DNA of 52,729 nucleotides from Ciborinia camelliae (GCA_025890175.1 JANPYM010000019.1:483356-536084), one strand, 5' to 3'; shown: positions 30,702 to 45,890, numbered from the stretch's first letter. A program made the numbers and translations. Notes: generated by a model from the letters alone, not told the origin.

Positions 30702-32185
30702 TTATACCGCCTTGCCTTTCCCTTTGCCTTGCACAACAATATTCTCACTCAAAATCTCTAACTCGTCGCTCGAAGAATCTTCAAGATCGACCACAGAGTG
30801 TGCATCGGGCACATTGTCAACTTTCCCGGCGTAATTTGATGGCCCCCCTCCCGTATCATCATCATCATCATCATCATCATCACCATCACCAGAGAGAGCA
30901 GGAATTTGAGCAGCACCAGCTACATTCTTCGAAGACGACTCCACCCCCGTCAAGTCAATAATTTCCGGCGGATCTTGAAGCATTTCCATATCTCGGGCGG
31001 TAAGAACCTGGCGTTTAGTAAACCAGTCTTTGCACTCCTCGGGAGTAGGATCGGATATTTGGTCCTCGGGAGTAGGATCGGATATTTGGTCATTAACTCG
31101 AGCGAAAGGAGATTGATATGATTCAACCCGGTTGTATTGGATAGGGCGGAATGGGATATCCGCAGGCCAATCGCGATTTATAACTATCGGCGGCTCATCA
31201 GGAAGGCCCCGGACAGATAATAAATGATCCTCATTGCCACTGGGATCGAGACTCACTCCGGTGCGTTTGAAGCAAGCAATTATTTTGTCCTTAATTTGAG
31301 GATAGACTTCATCTACTGCTTCAGACAAAAAACGCTTGATGTCATCTCGACGACGGCGAGCAGTGTACTGAGGACTGTAATATTCCTCCATATTTTCGAC
31401 GTAGCAACGATTCTCTTTTGCTTTTCGTCGAATACGCAAAGGAAGAATGACCTCGAGGTCACAAGGCTGCAGATACCCAGTGAACCCGCCGGGTATAACA
31501 GAGCGAATATAGTTATTCGCGTCCATGAAGTTGGAGAGGGTGTTGTCGCGACCAAGGTGTGCCGAGAAACTATCCATAAGCATAAAAACATGGTTGCCAG
31601 GATGAACGCCAGAAGGATGTGTACGCTCCGCAAAAACCTTTTCCAACCACTCGACAGTAACCTCTCGATTTGCATACCCCGTCTCGTTGAAAATGAGATA
31701 AATGTTATCAGGGCAATTGGCTTTTTCTTCGGCCTCTTCTTCTTCAGTCATACCCTCGGGACGTTGGAAGATAATAACAGTTTTAACCCAGTTACCCCCA
31801 TCTGCACAAGAGCAAGAGATTATCGAGTAGCTCTCAGTGCCAAAATCTCTATCGGCAGGAGGGGGCATCGGAGCCGCGTCTCACATAGGCTACACCGGTA
31901 GCAATGGTAAATGTACACGACCAATAATCGATATTGATTATATCATGCAGCTGGAAATGGTATTTACGGACCAAACGACCGTTAAAATCGAAGTAGGTCT
32001 GAAGGATAATAATGAAATCTTCGCGATCAGAGGTTTGCGGGGGTTCGTCCTTTGGTTGGGTGTACTTATAGTATTCGTGGTTGTTCTTGAAATCTTTCAC
32101 CCACTGAAGAGAACCCTTGAATGATTAACACCCTTCGATGGTCCGACTGATCATCTGAGCGGCGTATTGGATGGCCACATTGGAG
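30702..32185 (-). pseudogene. CENP-B/pogo-type DDE_1 transposase, broken
   Basis: The largest frame (31868-30702) carries the DDE_1 core (HVFMLMDSFSAHLGRDNT, then IPGGFTGYLQPCDLEVILPL). It is followed by a C-terminal tail with a DQISDPTPE direct repeat and an Asp run. Upstream, 32100-31849 continues the same protein in another frame (KYHFQLHDIINIDYWSCTF, then TGVAYVRRGSDAP), so there is a frameshift at about 31855. Further upstream a helix-turn-helix-like piece (SLQWVKDFKN) follows an in-frame stop near 32124. The expected first catalytic Asp is in NID, but the usual DExG context is altered. Inactive. Confidence 0.82.
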
Positions 32186-32210
32186 AATAGAACAGTCAAA
32201 TCGTGCTTAG

Positions 32211-32370
32211 AATAAATTCCTTAACTAAATCCTTAGCTAAATTTATAATCTATACTTTACCATATTAATAAACACTTAGACTATATTATAAATAAATTCC
32301 TTAACTAAATTTTTAGCTAAATTTATAATCTATACTTTACCATATTAATAAATGTTTAGGCCATATCATA
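32211..32370 (+). repeat. 80-bp direct repeat, two copies
   Basis: AATAAATTCCTTAACTAAAT recurs at 32211 and 32291 with the following 60 bp nearly identical. Differences are mostly C/T or A/G. It marks the border where the island passes into A+T-rich DNA. Confidence 0.85.
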
Positions 32371-32629
32371 AAAAAATAATAATTAATATATAAATTATAT
32401 AATTAACTTTTTTTATATTATAATAATAATAATAATAATAATAATACAAAAAATAATATTTAATAAAATTTATATAATAATAAATATAAAAATAATTAAT
32501 TAAAATCTAACATATAATATTAAATATAATTAAAAAATATATAAAATAAAAATATATTATATTTTAAAATAATAATAATAATTGTTTATAAATATAATTA
32601 ATAAAAATTAAAATAAATTATATATATTA

Positions 32630-33345
32630 ATTAAATTGTTTTTTAACTGAATTTTCTTAACTAAATCTTTAGTTAAATTTATTGTTTATATTTAGTTAAA
32701 TTCTTACTTGAATTTTTAACTGAATTTTTTTGGATAATTAATTTAGAAATTTCTTAGTTGAATTTTTAGCTGAATTTTTTTGGATAATTAATTCAAAAAT
32801 TTTTTAGTTAAATTTTTAGTTGAATTTATCATCTATATTTTTTTAGCTAAATCCTTAATTGAATTTATTATTTATATTTAACTGAATTTTTTTGGATGAT
32901 TAATTTAGAAATTTTTTAATTGAATTTTTAATTAAATTTTTAATTGAATTTTTTTAAATAATTAATTTAGAAATTTTTTAGCTGAATTTTTAACTAAATT
33001 CTTAACTAAATTCTTTTAAATAATTAATTTAGAAATTTTTTAGCTGAATTTTTAACTAAATTCTTAACTAAATTTTTTTAAATGATTAATTTAGAAATTT
33101 TTTAATTGAATTTTTAATTGAATTTTTTTGGATAATTAATCCAAAAAATTTTTAATTAAATTTATTATTTATATATAATTAAATTTTTTTAACTAAATTT
33201 TTAATTGAATTTTTTTAAATAATTAATTTAAAATTTTTTAATTAAATTTTTAATTAAATTTTTTTAATTAAATTTTTAATTAAATTTATTATTTATATTT
33301 AATTTAATTTTTAATTAATTTTTTTATATATAATTAATTCAAAAA
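32630..33345 (+). repeat. Degenerate tandem repeat based on (C/T)TTAACTAAATT(C/T)TTAGCTGAATT
   Basis: Units such as TTTTTAGCTGAATTTTTAAC and ATAATTAATTTAGAAATTTTT alternate irregularly. The motif also occurs inside the 80-bp repeat just upstream, suggesting the array grew from it. G exceeds C on this strand. Confidence 0.7.
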
Positions 33346-36300
33346 AAAGATTTTAATTAAATTTTTTTTAATTAAATATTAAATATATAATTATATATAA
33401 TAATTATAAATTTTATTATTATATTATATATCTAAATTACTATTTAAAAAATATATAGTATTAAAATATTTTGATTTGTTTATTATTATATATATATTAA
33501 TATTATATAATATTTTTTATTAATTTATAATATTAAATTTTTGAATATAAATGAAATAATTAATATATATAATTTTTTAATTAAAATAATTTATTTTATT
33601 AAAAAACTTATTGATTATATTTAATTTATATAAATAAAATTAAATATGATTTTTTTAATTATATATTTTTTCAAATAAAAAAATAGGCGAAATCAAATAT
33701 AACTTTTTTAATTAAATATTTGTATTTAAAGGTCTATATATTTTATTTTATTTATATATTTTTAAAAAGTTATATTCTATTTTATTTATATAAGCAAAAT
33801 CGAATATAATTTTTTTAATTAAATATTTATAGATTATATTTTATTTATATAAACGAAATCAAATATAACTTTTTAGTTTTAATATTAAATATTAAAAAAT
33901 TATATTTAATTTAATTTATATATAAATAAAATCAAATATAACTTTTTTTAATTGAATATTTTATTATATTAAAAAACTTATTTATTAAATTTTATTTATA
34001 TAAATAAAATTAAATAATAATTATATTAAATTATTTTATTATATTAATATATAACTTTATATATTACTAAAACTTACTCATTTATTATATATATATATTA
34101 AATAAAAAATTGTTAGATTTTTAATATAAAATATAAAAAAGTTAATTAATTATTATATATAATTTTAAAATTATATAAATTTTATAATTATACCTTTTAT
34201 ATTTAATAATTAATATATCAAAAATTATAATATAAAATTATAAAATTATAATATATATTAATTTTTTATTTCTATTAATTTTTTTATTTTTTTATAAAAT
34301 AATATTTACTTTAATATACAATAAAATTATAAAATAATAAATATAATAATAAATTTTAAATATAGTCTTTTACAATCTCCTTTACAACTTGTACTACACA
34401 ATTTATAAAATTTTATAAATTTAAATAATTTGATTTATAGATTTTCAATTATTGTTTAATTAATTTAATATTTTAAAATATATATATTAAAAAAAAAATA
34501 TTCTATTTTTTTAAAAAATAAAGTTTATTATAATATATTTCAAAATTAAAAGATTGTAATATATTAAATATATTAAAATTTTATATAATTTTAAAATTTA
34601 TATTATTTAATTAATATTATTAAATCTTTTTTATTATTTTTTTATTATTAAATATTTTCAAAATATCTTTATATTATTTTTATTTTCAAAATGGATTTTA
34701 AAATATTTATTAAATACAAAAATTTCTGGATTTATAATATATCATTTTATATTTTTAATTATATTAACTTTAATATTTAATTATTTGAAATCAAAACAAT
34801 CCGATTTTATTTATTTTTATAAATTTTTAAATTATATAAAATTGCCTTTTTTTTTAAATTATATATTAAAAACTTTATTAATATTCGAAAAAAAAAATCG
34901 CAAATTCTTATTTTAATATTTATTTAAATAATTAATTAAATAATTTATTAAAAATCTATTTTAATATTTATTTAAATAATTAATCAAACATTTATTTTAG
35001 TATTTATTCAAATAATTAATTTAATAATTTATTAAGAATTTATTTTAATATTTATTTAAATAATCAATTAAATAATTTATTAAACATTTAATCAAATATA
35101 ATTATGTTAATCGAATTTTAATATTAATTTAAAATATTTTATATATATTTATTATAATTGTATTTTTTTATAAACTCAAATTTATTAATTATAATTACAA
35201 TTACAAATGAAAAAGGATTAATATAAATAATTAAAAATTAAATAAAATATATAAATAAAAAAAAGAAAAATAAAAAAAAAATATAAAAAAAATAATATAA
35301 AAAAATATAAAATTAATTATTATTTATTAATATAATAGATTTAATTTACTTTAATATCTTTATATAATTTTAATATAATGTTTTATAAAATTATTAATTA
35401 TATATTATAAATTATAAAAAGATTAATTTAAATAAATAAAAAAAATATATATTTAATTTAATAAAATAATAAAAATAAAAATATATTTATTTTAATTTTT
35501 AATTTTTATTATTATTAAAAAAATATTATATAATTATTATTTTTTTAAATATTATTTTTTTTAAATTTTTTTATTTTTTTTATTTCAAAATTATATATTA
35601 AATTATATTTTATATTAATTATTTTTTAATTAATTTATCTTAAACATTAAACTTAAATCGAATTTCGAATTTTTAATTAAATTATTTACAAAATATAATA
35701 TTAAAAAAAAATAAATATATTATATTTTAATAATTTATTTATATTTTTAATTAAAATATATTTCAAAAAACCTTATTAAAACTATAATAACCCTATTTCT
35801 TTTTTGAAGATATATAATTTCGTTTTTTTTTCAAAAATATATAGCCTTATTTTTTTTTAAAAAATATATAGTTTTATTTTTTTTTGAAAGTATATAATCT
35901 TATTTTTCTTTCAAAAACAAATAACTTTTTTTTTTTTAAAAAAATAAATAATTGTAAAGAATTTTATTATAATTACAATAATCTTGTTTTTTTTTTAAAA
36001 GTATATAGTTTTGTTTTTTTTTTGAAAATATATAATCTTGCTTTTTTTTCGAAAATATAAAACTTTATTTTTTTTTCAAAAACAAATAATCTTTTTTTTT
36101 TTTTGAAGGCAAATAATCTTTTTTTTTTTTTGAAAGCAAATAATTACAAAAAGTTTTATTATAATTACAATAACCTTACTTTCTTTTTGAAAGTATATAA
36201 TTTTGTTTTTTTTTAAAAACAAATAATCTTTTTTTTTTTAAAGATAAATTATAAATTATATTTTATAATATTATAAATATAAATCAAAATCAAAATTGTT

Positions 36301-39300
36301 ATTTTATTTAATAATCTAATTTTCAAAAATCAAATAATATAGATTTATACAATAATAATTAAAACAATCGAAATATAATTAATAAAGATAATTAATATTA
36401 TAATAATAGTTTTTGAATATTTAATAAAAAGAATTTTAATAATTAAAATAATAATAAAATCAAAAAGATAAATATATTTAATAATATAATTTTTATATTT
36501 GAATTTAATATTTTTAAATATTTTTTTTAATATTTTATTAAAAGATTTTTTTATTTATTTAAAAAATATAAATTTTTTTTTTAAAAATATTAAAATAAAT
36601 TAATTAATAATAATTTAAATTATAATTAATATATTAAATTATACACCATCATTTAACAAATTAATTTTTTTATTATTTTCAAAATCTTAAATTATATTAA
36701 AAAAAAATATATATATCAAAAACTATAATAATATAAATTTTTTTATATATTATATATTAAATTTATAAATAAAATTATCTCAAATCTTTTTTAAATTTAA
36801 TATAAATTTTAATTAATATATAAAAAAACAAATTTACTTTCAATCTTAAAAATTTTATCAAAAAAAAACCAAACCTCTACTATTCCACCCAATCTAATTA
36901 ATAAATTTCATCAAAAAATCATTAATCATAATATTAATCCAAATCATAAACCATTAATTAATATCTACATATTAATCTATAAACAAATTATAATTAATTT
37001 CGAAACCCCTTCTATTACAATTAACATTAATAATATTTATAAAAAATTAAATAGCTTTATTACCATCCAAAATATTTAATTATACCATTTATATACTAAC
37101 CTTCAAATCAATAATCAAATTTACAAAATATATATAAAAATTAAATTAAACAAAAATAAATCAATTATTAATTATAACTTAAATACAAATTTTACCTTAA
37201 ATATTAATTTTATTTTAAATCACAATTTGTATATCCTTATCTCATCAAAACAAATCTTATATATCTTATTTACCAAAATCTTTAATTAAAATTATATTTA
37301 AATTTTTTTATTTTTTTTTTAATTTATATATTTAATATAAAAAAAATAAAAATAAACTAAAAATCTATTTAAATAATACTCTTCACACTAAACTTTATAA
37401 AAAAATTATTTTTCTTACCTTAAAAAATTATATCAATTTATATTTCGAAATTTCTTTTATATTCAAAATATATAAATTACAAACCCTAATAAACTATAAT
37501 AAATAAAATATTAATAAAAAAAACAACTATACTTAATAATTATTCTAAAATATTAAAAATTTTAAAACTCATATTATCTAATATTATATATTTATCTTAA
37601 AATATTATAAATTAATTAATTAATACAATTTACAAATATTTCAAAATATATATATTTTTTTTAATATAAAAAATTTTAAAAAACTCAAATATAAAAACAT
37701 TTTTATAAAATTAAAAAATTATTAATTAAAATAATAAAATTAAAAACTTAATTTTAATTATTTTTAATTCTTTAAATATTAAATAAATTTAAATTATTAA
37801 TTTTTTATTAAAAAAAATAATAAAAATTTTAAAATCTTTATTTAAAAATTTTATTATATTAAAAAATATTATAATATTCAAATTAAATTATTTTAATATA
37901 ATAATACATTATTTTTTTAATAATATTATTTTATTATCTATCAAAATTTTATTTTTATTATTATAATAACAATAAAAATTTTTATTTAATATTATTTTAA
38001 AATTTGTTATAATCAAATATATACCAAAATAAAACAAAGATTTATTACATTAATAATAAAAATATTTCAAAATATTACTATCAATATTTTAATTTACAAA
38101 ACAATTTATATTAATATTATAAACAATACTAATAAATTTAAAATTCTTATTTTTTAAATAAAAACTTTTACATATATTTATAATATAATATAAACTAATT
38201 ATATTATTAAAAAAATTATAATTACAATATATTAAATTTAAAAAAAACATTATATATAAAATAATATTTATATTCAATTTTTGTATTATTTAATTAATTA
38301 AAAAAATAATTATTATTTAATAATTTTATTAAAAAATTTTGATTTTATTTTATTTTTTTTATTTATAAATTTTTTTTTTTTCAAATCTTTTTAAAAATTT
38401 AATATTAATAATTGAAAATAATAATAAAGTTTAATTAAATATTTAAATAAAATATAATATTTAAATAAAATTTTTGGAATTTTCAATTTATTAAATATAT
38501 TATCAAATCATTTTAAATAAATAATTAAAATTAAATTCAATTATAAAAATTAAATTTTATTATATTTTACAATATTTTTTATATTAAATTATCTTTTTTA
38601 ATATTATATCCGTTTTTTTTTATAATAATATTAATAAAACTTTTATAAAATTCAAAATTATTCTTTTAAATATAAAAAGGAAATATATTAAACAATTTCA
38701 AATCATTATCGTTTTTATATTTTTTATTATAATTCAATATAATATATTTTTTCAAAATATTATTAATATTTTGTATTTATTCAAAAATTATTAAATAAAA
38801 TCTATATTCAAAATTTGAAATTAAAATTTTAACAATTTTAATTTAATCGTTTTTGAATTCAATATATCCTTAAATAAAAATAATTAAATAAAAATTAAAT
38901 ATTTATATAATATAAAAATAAATTAAATAATAAAATAAATAAAATATAATTATTTTATTTTTAAAATAAATTTTAAAACCTTTTTTATTAATTTTAAATA
39001 TATAAAAAAACTTTTTATAAATAATTTGATATTTACAAAATTTATTATAAAATATAAAAAACAATTTTTTTATATTATTAAAATTAATCGAATTATTAAT
39101 ATAATTAAAAATTAAATTTTAAATATAAACAAAAAAAAACTATAAAATTTTTTTATCAAAATTTATTTCATTTTAAATTTTTGTATAAATCTTATTATAA
39201 TTATTTATTAATATATCATTTAAAAACAATTTTATTTTAATTAAATATTAAAATATATATTCCCCATTATATTATATAAATTATTAAAAAAAAAAATTTG

Positions 39301-42300
39301 ATTTTATTTAAAATTATAAATCAATATATTAAAAATACTTTTGAAATTCTTAAATATCCCGATTTTGTTTATAATAATATTAACTTTTACAAAAAAAAAT
39401 TTTTTATTATTTTGAATTACTTCTTTAATACAAAAAATTTATATATCGATATTTCCAACAAATCCAAAAAATAAAATTATTAAAAAAATAAAATATTCTG
39501 TTTTTATTATTAATAAATTTTTTTTATTTTTATTATAATTTTTTTTTTTATTTATTATAAATAAATAAAAACAATATCTTAAAAAAATTATTTATATTAT
39601 TAATCCTTTTTTATTCAATCCTAATAAAATTTAATTTATTTTATACAAATATTATAATTATAATTATATATAACTAATATAACAATAACCTCTAAAATTT
39701 TATCCTTCCAAAAACAAAACTTATTTTTATTATAAAATATTAAATTTATTTGATTATTTTTAATCAAGATTTTTTATCCTATATTTAACATATAAAAAAT
39801 TATAAAACAAAAAAAAAAAAAAAAAAAAAAAAAATAATAATTATATTTATATAATTTTTGAAATAAATTATATATTATTTTAAATTATATATAATTTTAT
39901 TATAATTTTGTAATTTTTAAAATAAAATATAAATAATTCTAATTATAATTATTAAAATAAGTTTTTAAATATCTTAATTAAAAATTTGAAATAATTATTC
40001 AAAAAATTAAAAATTAAAAATAATTATTAAAATTAAAAATTTTTTTTAAATAAACTTTAAATAAAATATTATTTCAATATCTTTTGTTTTTATTTTGTTT
40101 ATATATAAATCAAATCAAATATAAAATTATTATTTTATTAAATACAAATATTATATATTAAATTAAATATAAATAAAATTACTTTTTTATCATATACAAA
40201 TATTATACTTTATTTTATTTATATATAAATTAAATCAAATATAATTTTTTAATATTTAATATTAAAATTAAAAAATTATATTTGATTTTACCCACACAAA
40301 TAAAATATAATTTGTAAATATTTAATTAAAAAAATTATATTTGATTTTATTTATATACAAATTAAATCAAATATAATCTTTTAATATTTAATATCGAAAT
40401 TAAAAAATCATACTTTATTTTATTTGTATACAAATTAAATCAAATATAGGGCTATTATTTTATTAAATACAAATATTCATTTATTTTATATTCAAATCGA
40501 TTCTAATAAAGATCTTTTAAAAAATAATGTTTATTATATTTTTATATTTAATCCTATATTTTATATTCATTTTAAAATATAAATAAATTAAATTTAAATT
40601 ATTAAATATTATATTTAATTTTTATCTATAAATTTCTAAAATATTTTTTATTATAATTATTAAATTTAATTAAAAATTTAAATTAAAAACAATTTTAAAT
40701 AATATTTGAAATATTTAATTTAATAAATTATTAATCAATTGAAAACCAATTTTTTTAAAAACAAAAATTTATTTTAATATAAAAATTTATTATTTCTTTT
40801 TTAAAAATTATTATTATTTTTTATTTTTATTATTTTGATTTTTTATATTTTTTTTTTAATATTTATTACTTTTATTTCGAATTATTATTATTATTAAAAT
40901 AAATATAAAATATGTTAAATATAATATAAATACAAATATAGATATAAAATATATTAAATATAATATAAATGTAAATGTAGATATAAATATAAAATAAATT
41001 AAATATAATATAAATATAAATATAAAATATATTATAAATATAAATATAAATATAAAATATATTGTAAATAATGTAAAATATAATATTATTATCAAAACGA
41101 AAAATATAATAAATTTATTTAATATTATTCAATTATTTAATATTATTTAATCAATTAATATTATTTGGTTATTTAATATTATTTAAATTTTTAATATTAT
41201 TTAATTATTTAATATTATTTAATTATTTAATATTATTTAATATTATTTAATTATTTAATATTAATTACTTAAATAATTTGAATTATTATTTAATAAAAGA
41301 ATTATTTATTATTTTAAAAATTGTTTTTTGTAAATAAATTATATATTATTAATATTTTTTTTTAATAATATATATATATTTAATTATCAATTAAAATTTA
41401 ATAAAAAAATGATAATAATAATTCAATAAAATTTATTATAAGATTTATTATAAAAAAAATTAATTATATTAATAATTTAATATTTTAATAATTAAATAAT
41501 TAAAAAATAAATTTTTTAAATTATTTTATTTATAAAAATTTTTAATTTATTTTATCTTTATTCAAATTTTTATTATTTTTTGATTTTAAAATAATACAAT
41601 TTCAATATAAATTTAGCAATAAAAAAAGCTTATATATTAATTACAAATTATTTAAATTATTTAAATAGGAATAACTTTTTATTAATCATAAACAATTATA
41701 AAATAATATTATAAAATCAAAAATTTTATATTTAGTAAAAAAAAATAATATTATTTTTTATTATATTAATTAAATAAAAAAATTAATTATATAATAATTT
41801 ATATTTATATTATATTATATAAAATTTAAATCCGATTGCTTAAATCAATTAATAATAATAATTAAATAAATGGCGGCTAATTTTTTATAAATTTTTTACA
41901 AAAATATTTATTAACTAATATATTTATTATATTAAAAAAATTTATATAAATATATTTTTTTTATTTTTTTTTAAATATTTATAATAATTATAAAATTTTT
42001 ATTGTAATATACATATTATTTGAAAATAATATTTTTAAAAAAATTTAAATATAAATAAACAATCTTTTTTAAAATTTGCAAATTAAAAATTTTTGATTTA
42101 ACTTCATTTAATATTTAATTATTAATTATTAAAAATATTTTATTAATAATTATTTTGCTTTGTAAACATTTTTAATTATTTTTAGATACAAATACACTTT
42201 TAAAATATTTATTAAATATATTAATAAATTTGATATCTTTATTATTATTATTAAAATTAATAATATTAATTTTTAATATATTCAAAAATTCGAAATAATT

Positions 42301-42960
42301 ATTTTTAGTTTGTTATATAATATTAATTAATAAAATTAATAAAAAAGTTTGATCTACTTTTTATAAAAAATTGTATTAAATAAATTATATTTATTATTTA
42401 TAAATTTTTATATTTTTTAATTAAAATTATATAAAAAATAAATAATTTGAAATTAAATATTATAATTAAACAATTTTAAAAATCCTTTTAATTTTTTAAT
42501 AATAAAGTTTTTACAATTTGCAATTTTTATTTTAATATCAAAAAAGTTATATAAAAAATGTTTATAAAAACTTAAAAATAATAATTTGCAATTTTTTATA
42601 AATCTTTTTTTAATTGAATTTACAAGAAAACGAAAAAATAATAATTGAATAATTAAAATTCTATATTATTTTCGAAATTTAATTTATTTTTTTTATTATA
42701 ATTTATTTATTTTGAAAAATTCTTTTTTATATTTACAAATTTATTTTTAATAATCCAAATTATTTAATTGAAAATTTAATTTAAATTATTTAATAATATA
42801 TTCTTTATAATTCAAATAATATTTTTTTTTATTTAAAATTTTTTTTTAATTATTAATATTATCTTTTTTTATAAATATATTTAATTTTATTAAAATATTT
42901 ATAGATTATACAAAAAGAACTTCGTTTTATACAAATACCCGCAATATATTTGCTTTGCAG
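33346..42960. other. A+T-rich RIP-type DNA, C richer than G over most of it; no gene
   Basis: No supported gene. 33640-34020 and 40080-40460 share a degenerate unit (AAATCAAATATAACTTTTTT/TATATTTTATTTATATA) in direct and inverted orientation and may be two ends of one old element. 35780-36240 is a degenerate T-rich repeat (unit about 27 bp, TATATAATCTT-T9-GAAAG). 36840-37300 keeps many C and almost no G and has protein-like codon texture, so it is probably a transposon gene mutated on one strand only. 39805-39832 is a poly-A run. Confidence 0.55.
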
Positions 42961-43002
42961 ATTATTTACAAAGCTTTTTATTCGTTTTACAAGTTTTAAA
43001 AA

Positions 43003-44015
43003 TAATTAATAAAATAATTAATAAAATAATTAATAAAATAATTAATAAAATAATTAATAAAATAATTAACAAAATAATTAATAAAATAATTAATAAAATA
43101 ATTAATAAAATAATTAATAAAATAATTAATAAAATAATTAACAAAATAATTAATAAAATAATTAATAAAATAATTAACAAAATAATTAATAAAATAATTA
43201 ATAAAATAATTAATAAAATAATTAACAAAATAATTAATAAAATAATTAATAAAATAATTAATAAAATAATTAATAAAATAATTAATAAAATAATTAACAA
43301 AATAATTAATAAAATAATTAATAAAATAATTAACAAAATAATTAATAAAATAATTAATAAAATAATTAATAAAATAATTAATAAAATAATTAATAAAATA
43401 ATTAATAAAATAATTAACAAAATAATTAATAAAATAATTAATAAAATAATTAATAAAATAATTAATAAAATGATTAACAAAATAATTAATAAAATAATTA
43501 ATAAAATAATTAATAAAATAATTAACAAAATAATTAATAAAATAATTAATAAAATAATTAACAAAATAATTAATAAAATAAGTGTTAAAATAATAAAAAG
43601 ATTAATAAAATAATTAATAAAATAATTAATAAAATAATTAATAAAATAATTAATAAAATAATTAACAAAATAATTAATAAAATAATTAATAAAATAATTA
43701 ACAAAATAATTAATAAAATAATTAATAAAATAATTAATAAAATAATTAATAAAATAATTAATAAAATAATTAATAAAATGATTAACAAAATAATTAATAA
43801 AATAATTAATAAAATAATTAATAAAATAATTAACAAAATAATTAATAAAATAATTAATAAAATAATTAACAAAATAATTAATAAAATAATTAATAAAATA
43901 ATTAACAAAATAATTAATAAAATAATTAATAAAATAATTAATAAAATAATTAATAAAATAATTAACAAAATAATTAATAAAATAAGTGTTCAAATAATAA
44001 AAAGATTAATAAAAT
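43003..44015 (+). repeat. 12-bp tandem array (TAATTAATAAAA), about 80 copies
   Basis: Units TAATTAATAAAA with a recurrent single-base variant TAATTAACAAAA. The long translated frames over it on both strands (Asn-Tyr-Phe-Ile and Leu-Leu-Ile-Ile repeats) are artefacts of a 12-bp period with no stop codon. A non-array word AATAAGTGTT(A/C)AAATAATAAA occurs at 43578 and 43981, so a block of about 404 bp seems to have been duplicated. Confidence 0.95.
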
Positions 44016-44039
44016 AAATGTTAAAATAATAAAAAATAA

Positions 44040-45190
44040 TTAATTCTTTTAAAAATATAATATAACTTTTGATTTTATTATATTTAAAATATTAAATCTT
44101 TTAATTCTTTTTTAAAATTTAATTAATTATTATTTACTATTTATATAATTTATCTATTTTCTTTAATTTTTTTAATTCTTTTCTTTTTATTGTTTTTTAA
44201 TTCTCTTTTTTTATTTTTTTTAATCTTTTCAATTCTCTTTTAATTTAATTTAATTTTTTATTTATTATTTATAAAAATCGAAAAATTTATATTTCTTTAT
44301 ATTTTCACTTTCTATTTTTAATTCTTTTAATTTTCTTTTAATTATTTAATTTAATTTAATCATTTAATTTCTTTTAATTGTTTAATTTCTTTTAATTTTT
44401 TAATCTATTTTAATTTTTTAAATTTTTTAAATTCTTTTAATTATTAATTAATATTTTCAACATTTATATATTTTTATTTATTTTAAATCTTTTTATTAAT
44501 TTATTTAATTACTTTTTTATTAACTATTTTATTAATTTCTTTATTAAACCTTTTATTAATCTTTTTTATTAATTCTTTTTATTAATTCTTTTTATTCATT
44601 CTTTTTATTAATTGTTTTATAAATTCTTTTTATTAATATCTTTATTTTATTTTTTAATAAAATTTATTATTAATTATTATTTTTAAAATTTATATAATCT
44701 TTCTTTTTTTTAATTTTTAATGTTTTTTATTATAAACATATTTCTTTTAAATTCTTTATTTTTTTATTTTTCTATTTCTTTTAATTATCTTTTTTAATTT
44801 TTTTTTAATTATTTCTTTTTTAAAGATTTTAAAAATCTTTTTAATTTTTTAATTTATTTAATTCTTAATTATTAATTATATTTAATTTTATTATATTTAA
44901 AATATTAAATCTTTTAATCTTTATTTAAAATTTAATTAATTATTAATTATTATTTTTAAAAATTTATATAATTTATCTATTTCTTTTTATTTTTTAATTC
45001 TTTTTTATTTTTTATTTTACTTTTCTATTTCTCTTTCTATTTTAATCTCTTTTAATCTTTTTTCATTTTTTTTAATCTTTTTATTATTACTTATTATTTC
45101 TAAATTTTATATAAATAATATTATTTTATATTTTTACTTTTTATTTTTTATTTTTTACTTTTTTTATATTTCATTTTTTATTTTTCATTT
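44040..45190. other. Pyrimidine-skewed T-rich DNA, no gene
   Basis: Dominated by T runs with TTAATTCTTTT-type words and almost no G. Probably decayed 12-bp repeat related to the next feature. No coding sequence. Confidence 0.5.
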
Positions 45191-45195
45191 TTTAC

Positions 45196-45400
45196 TTTTT
45201 TTAATTCTTTTTTTAATTCTTTTTTTAATTCTTTTTTTAATTCTTTTTTTAATTCCTTTTTCAATTCTTTTCTTAATTCTTTTCTTAATTCTTTTTTTAA
45301 TTCTTTTTTTAATTCTTTTTTTAATTCTTTTTTTAATTCTTTTTTTAATTCTTTTTTTAATTCTTTTCTTAATTCCTTTTTTTATTCTTTTTTTAATTAT
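45196..45400 (+). repeat. 12-bp tandem array (AATTCTTTTTTT)
   Basis: About sixteen units of AATTCTTTTTTT with C-for-T variants (AATTCCTTTTTC, AATTCTTTTCTT). Homopyrimidine apart from AA. Confidence 0.9.
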
Positions 45401-45714
45401 TTTTTAATTTTTTTAAATTTCTTTTTCTATTTTTTTTTTAAATGCTTTTATTCATTATTTATAAAAATTATATAATTTAAATTTTCTTTTTAATTTTCTT
45501 TTATATTCTTTTTTTATATTTTTCATTCTTTTAATTTTTTATAAAACATTTTATTTATTTTTCTTTTGATTATTTTTAATTATTAATCAATATTTTCAAA
45601 ATTTATACATTTATATTTATATTTAATTTTCTTTCTTTTTAACCTTTTTATCAATTTCTTTAATCATTATTTAATTTTATTTTCTATTTCTTTTAATTTT
45701 ACTTTTATTCTTTT

Positions 45715-45846
45715 TATTTATTTTATTTGTTTTATTTATTTTATTTGTTTTATTTATTTTATTTGTTTTATTTATTTTATTTATTTTATTTCTTTTATTT
45801 ATTTTATTTATTTTATTTATTTTATTTATTTTATTTATTTTATTTA

Positions 45847-45890
<44 letters not shown>

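Noticed and set aside
31224..31901. 225-codon frame on the plus strand
   Set aside because: Antisense shadow of the DDE_1 transposase remnant.
42962..44017. Long open frames of 343, 127 and 79 codons on both strands
   Set aside because: They are translations of the 12-bp array and consist only of four-residue repeats; no start context, no introns, no family.
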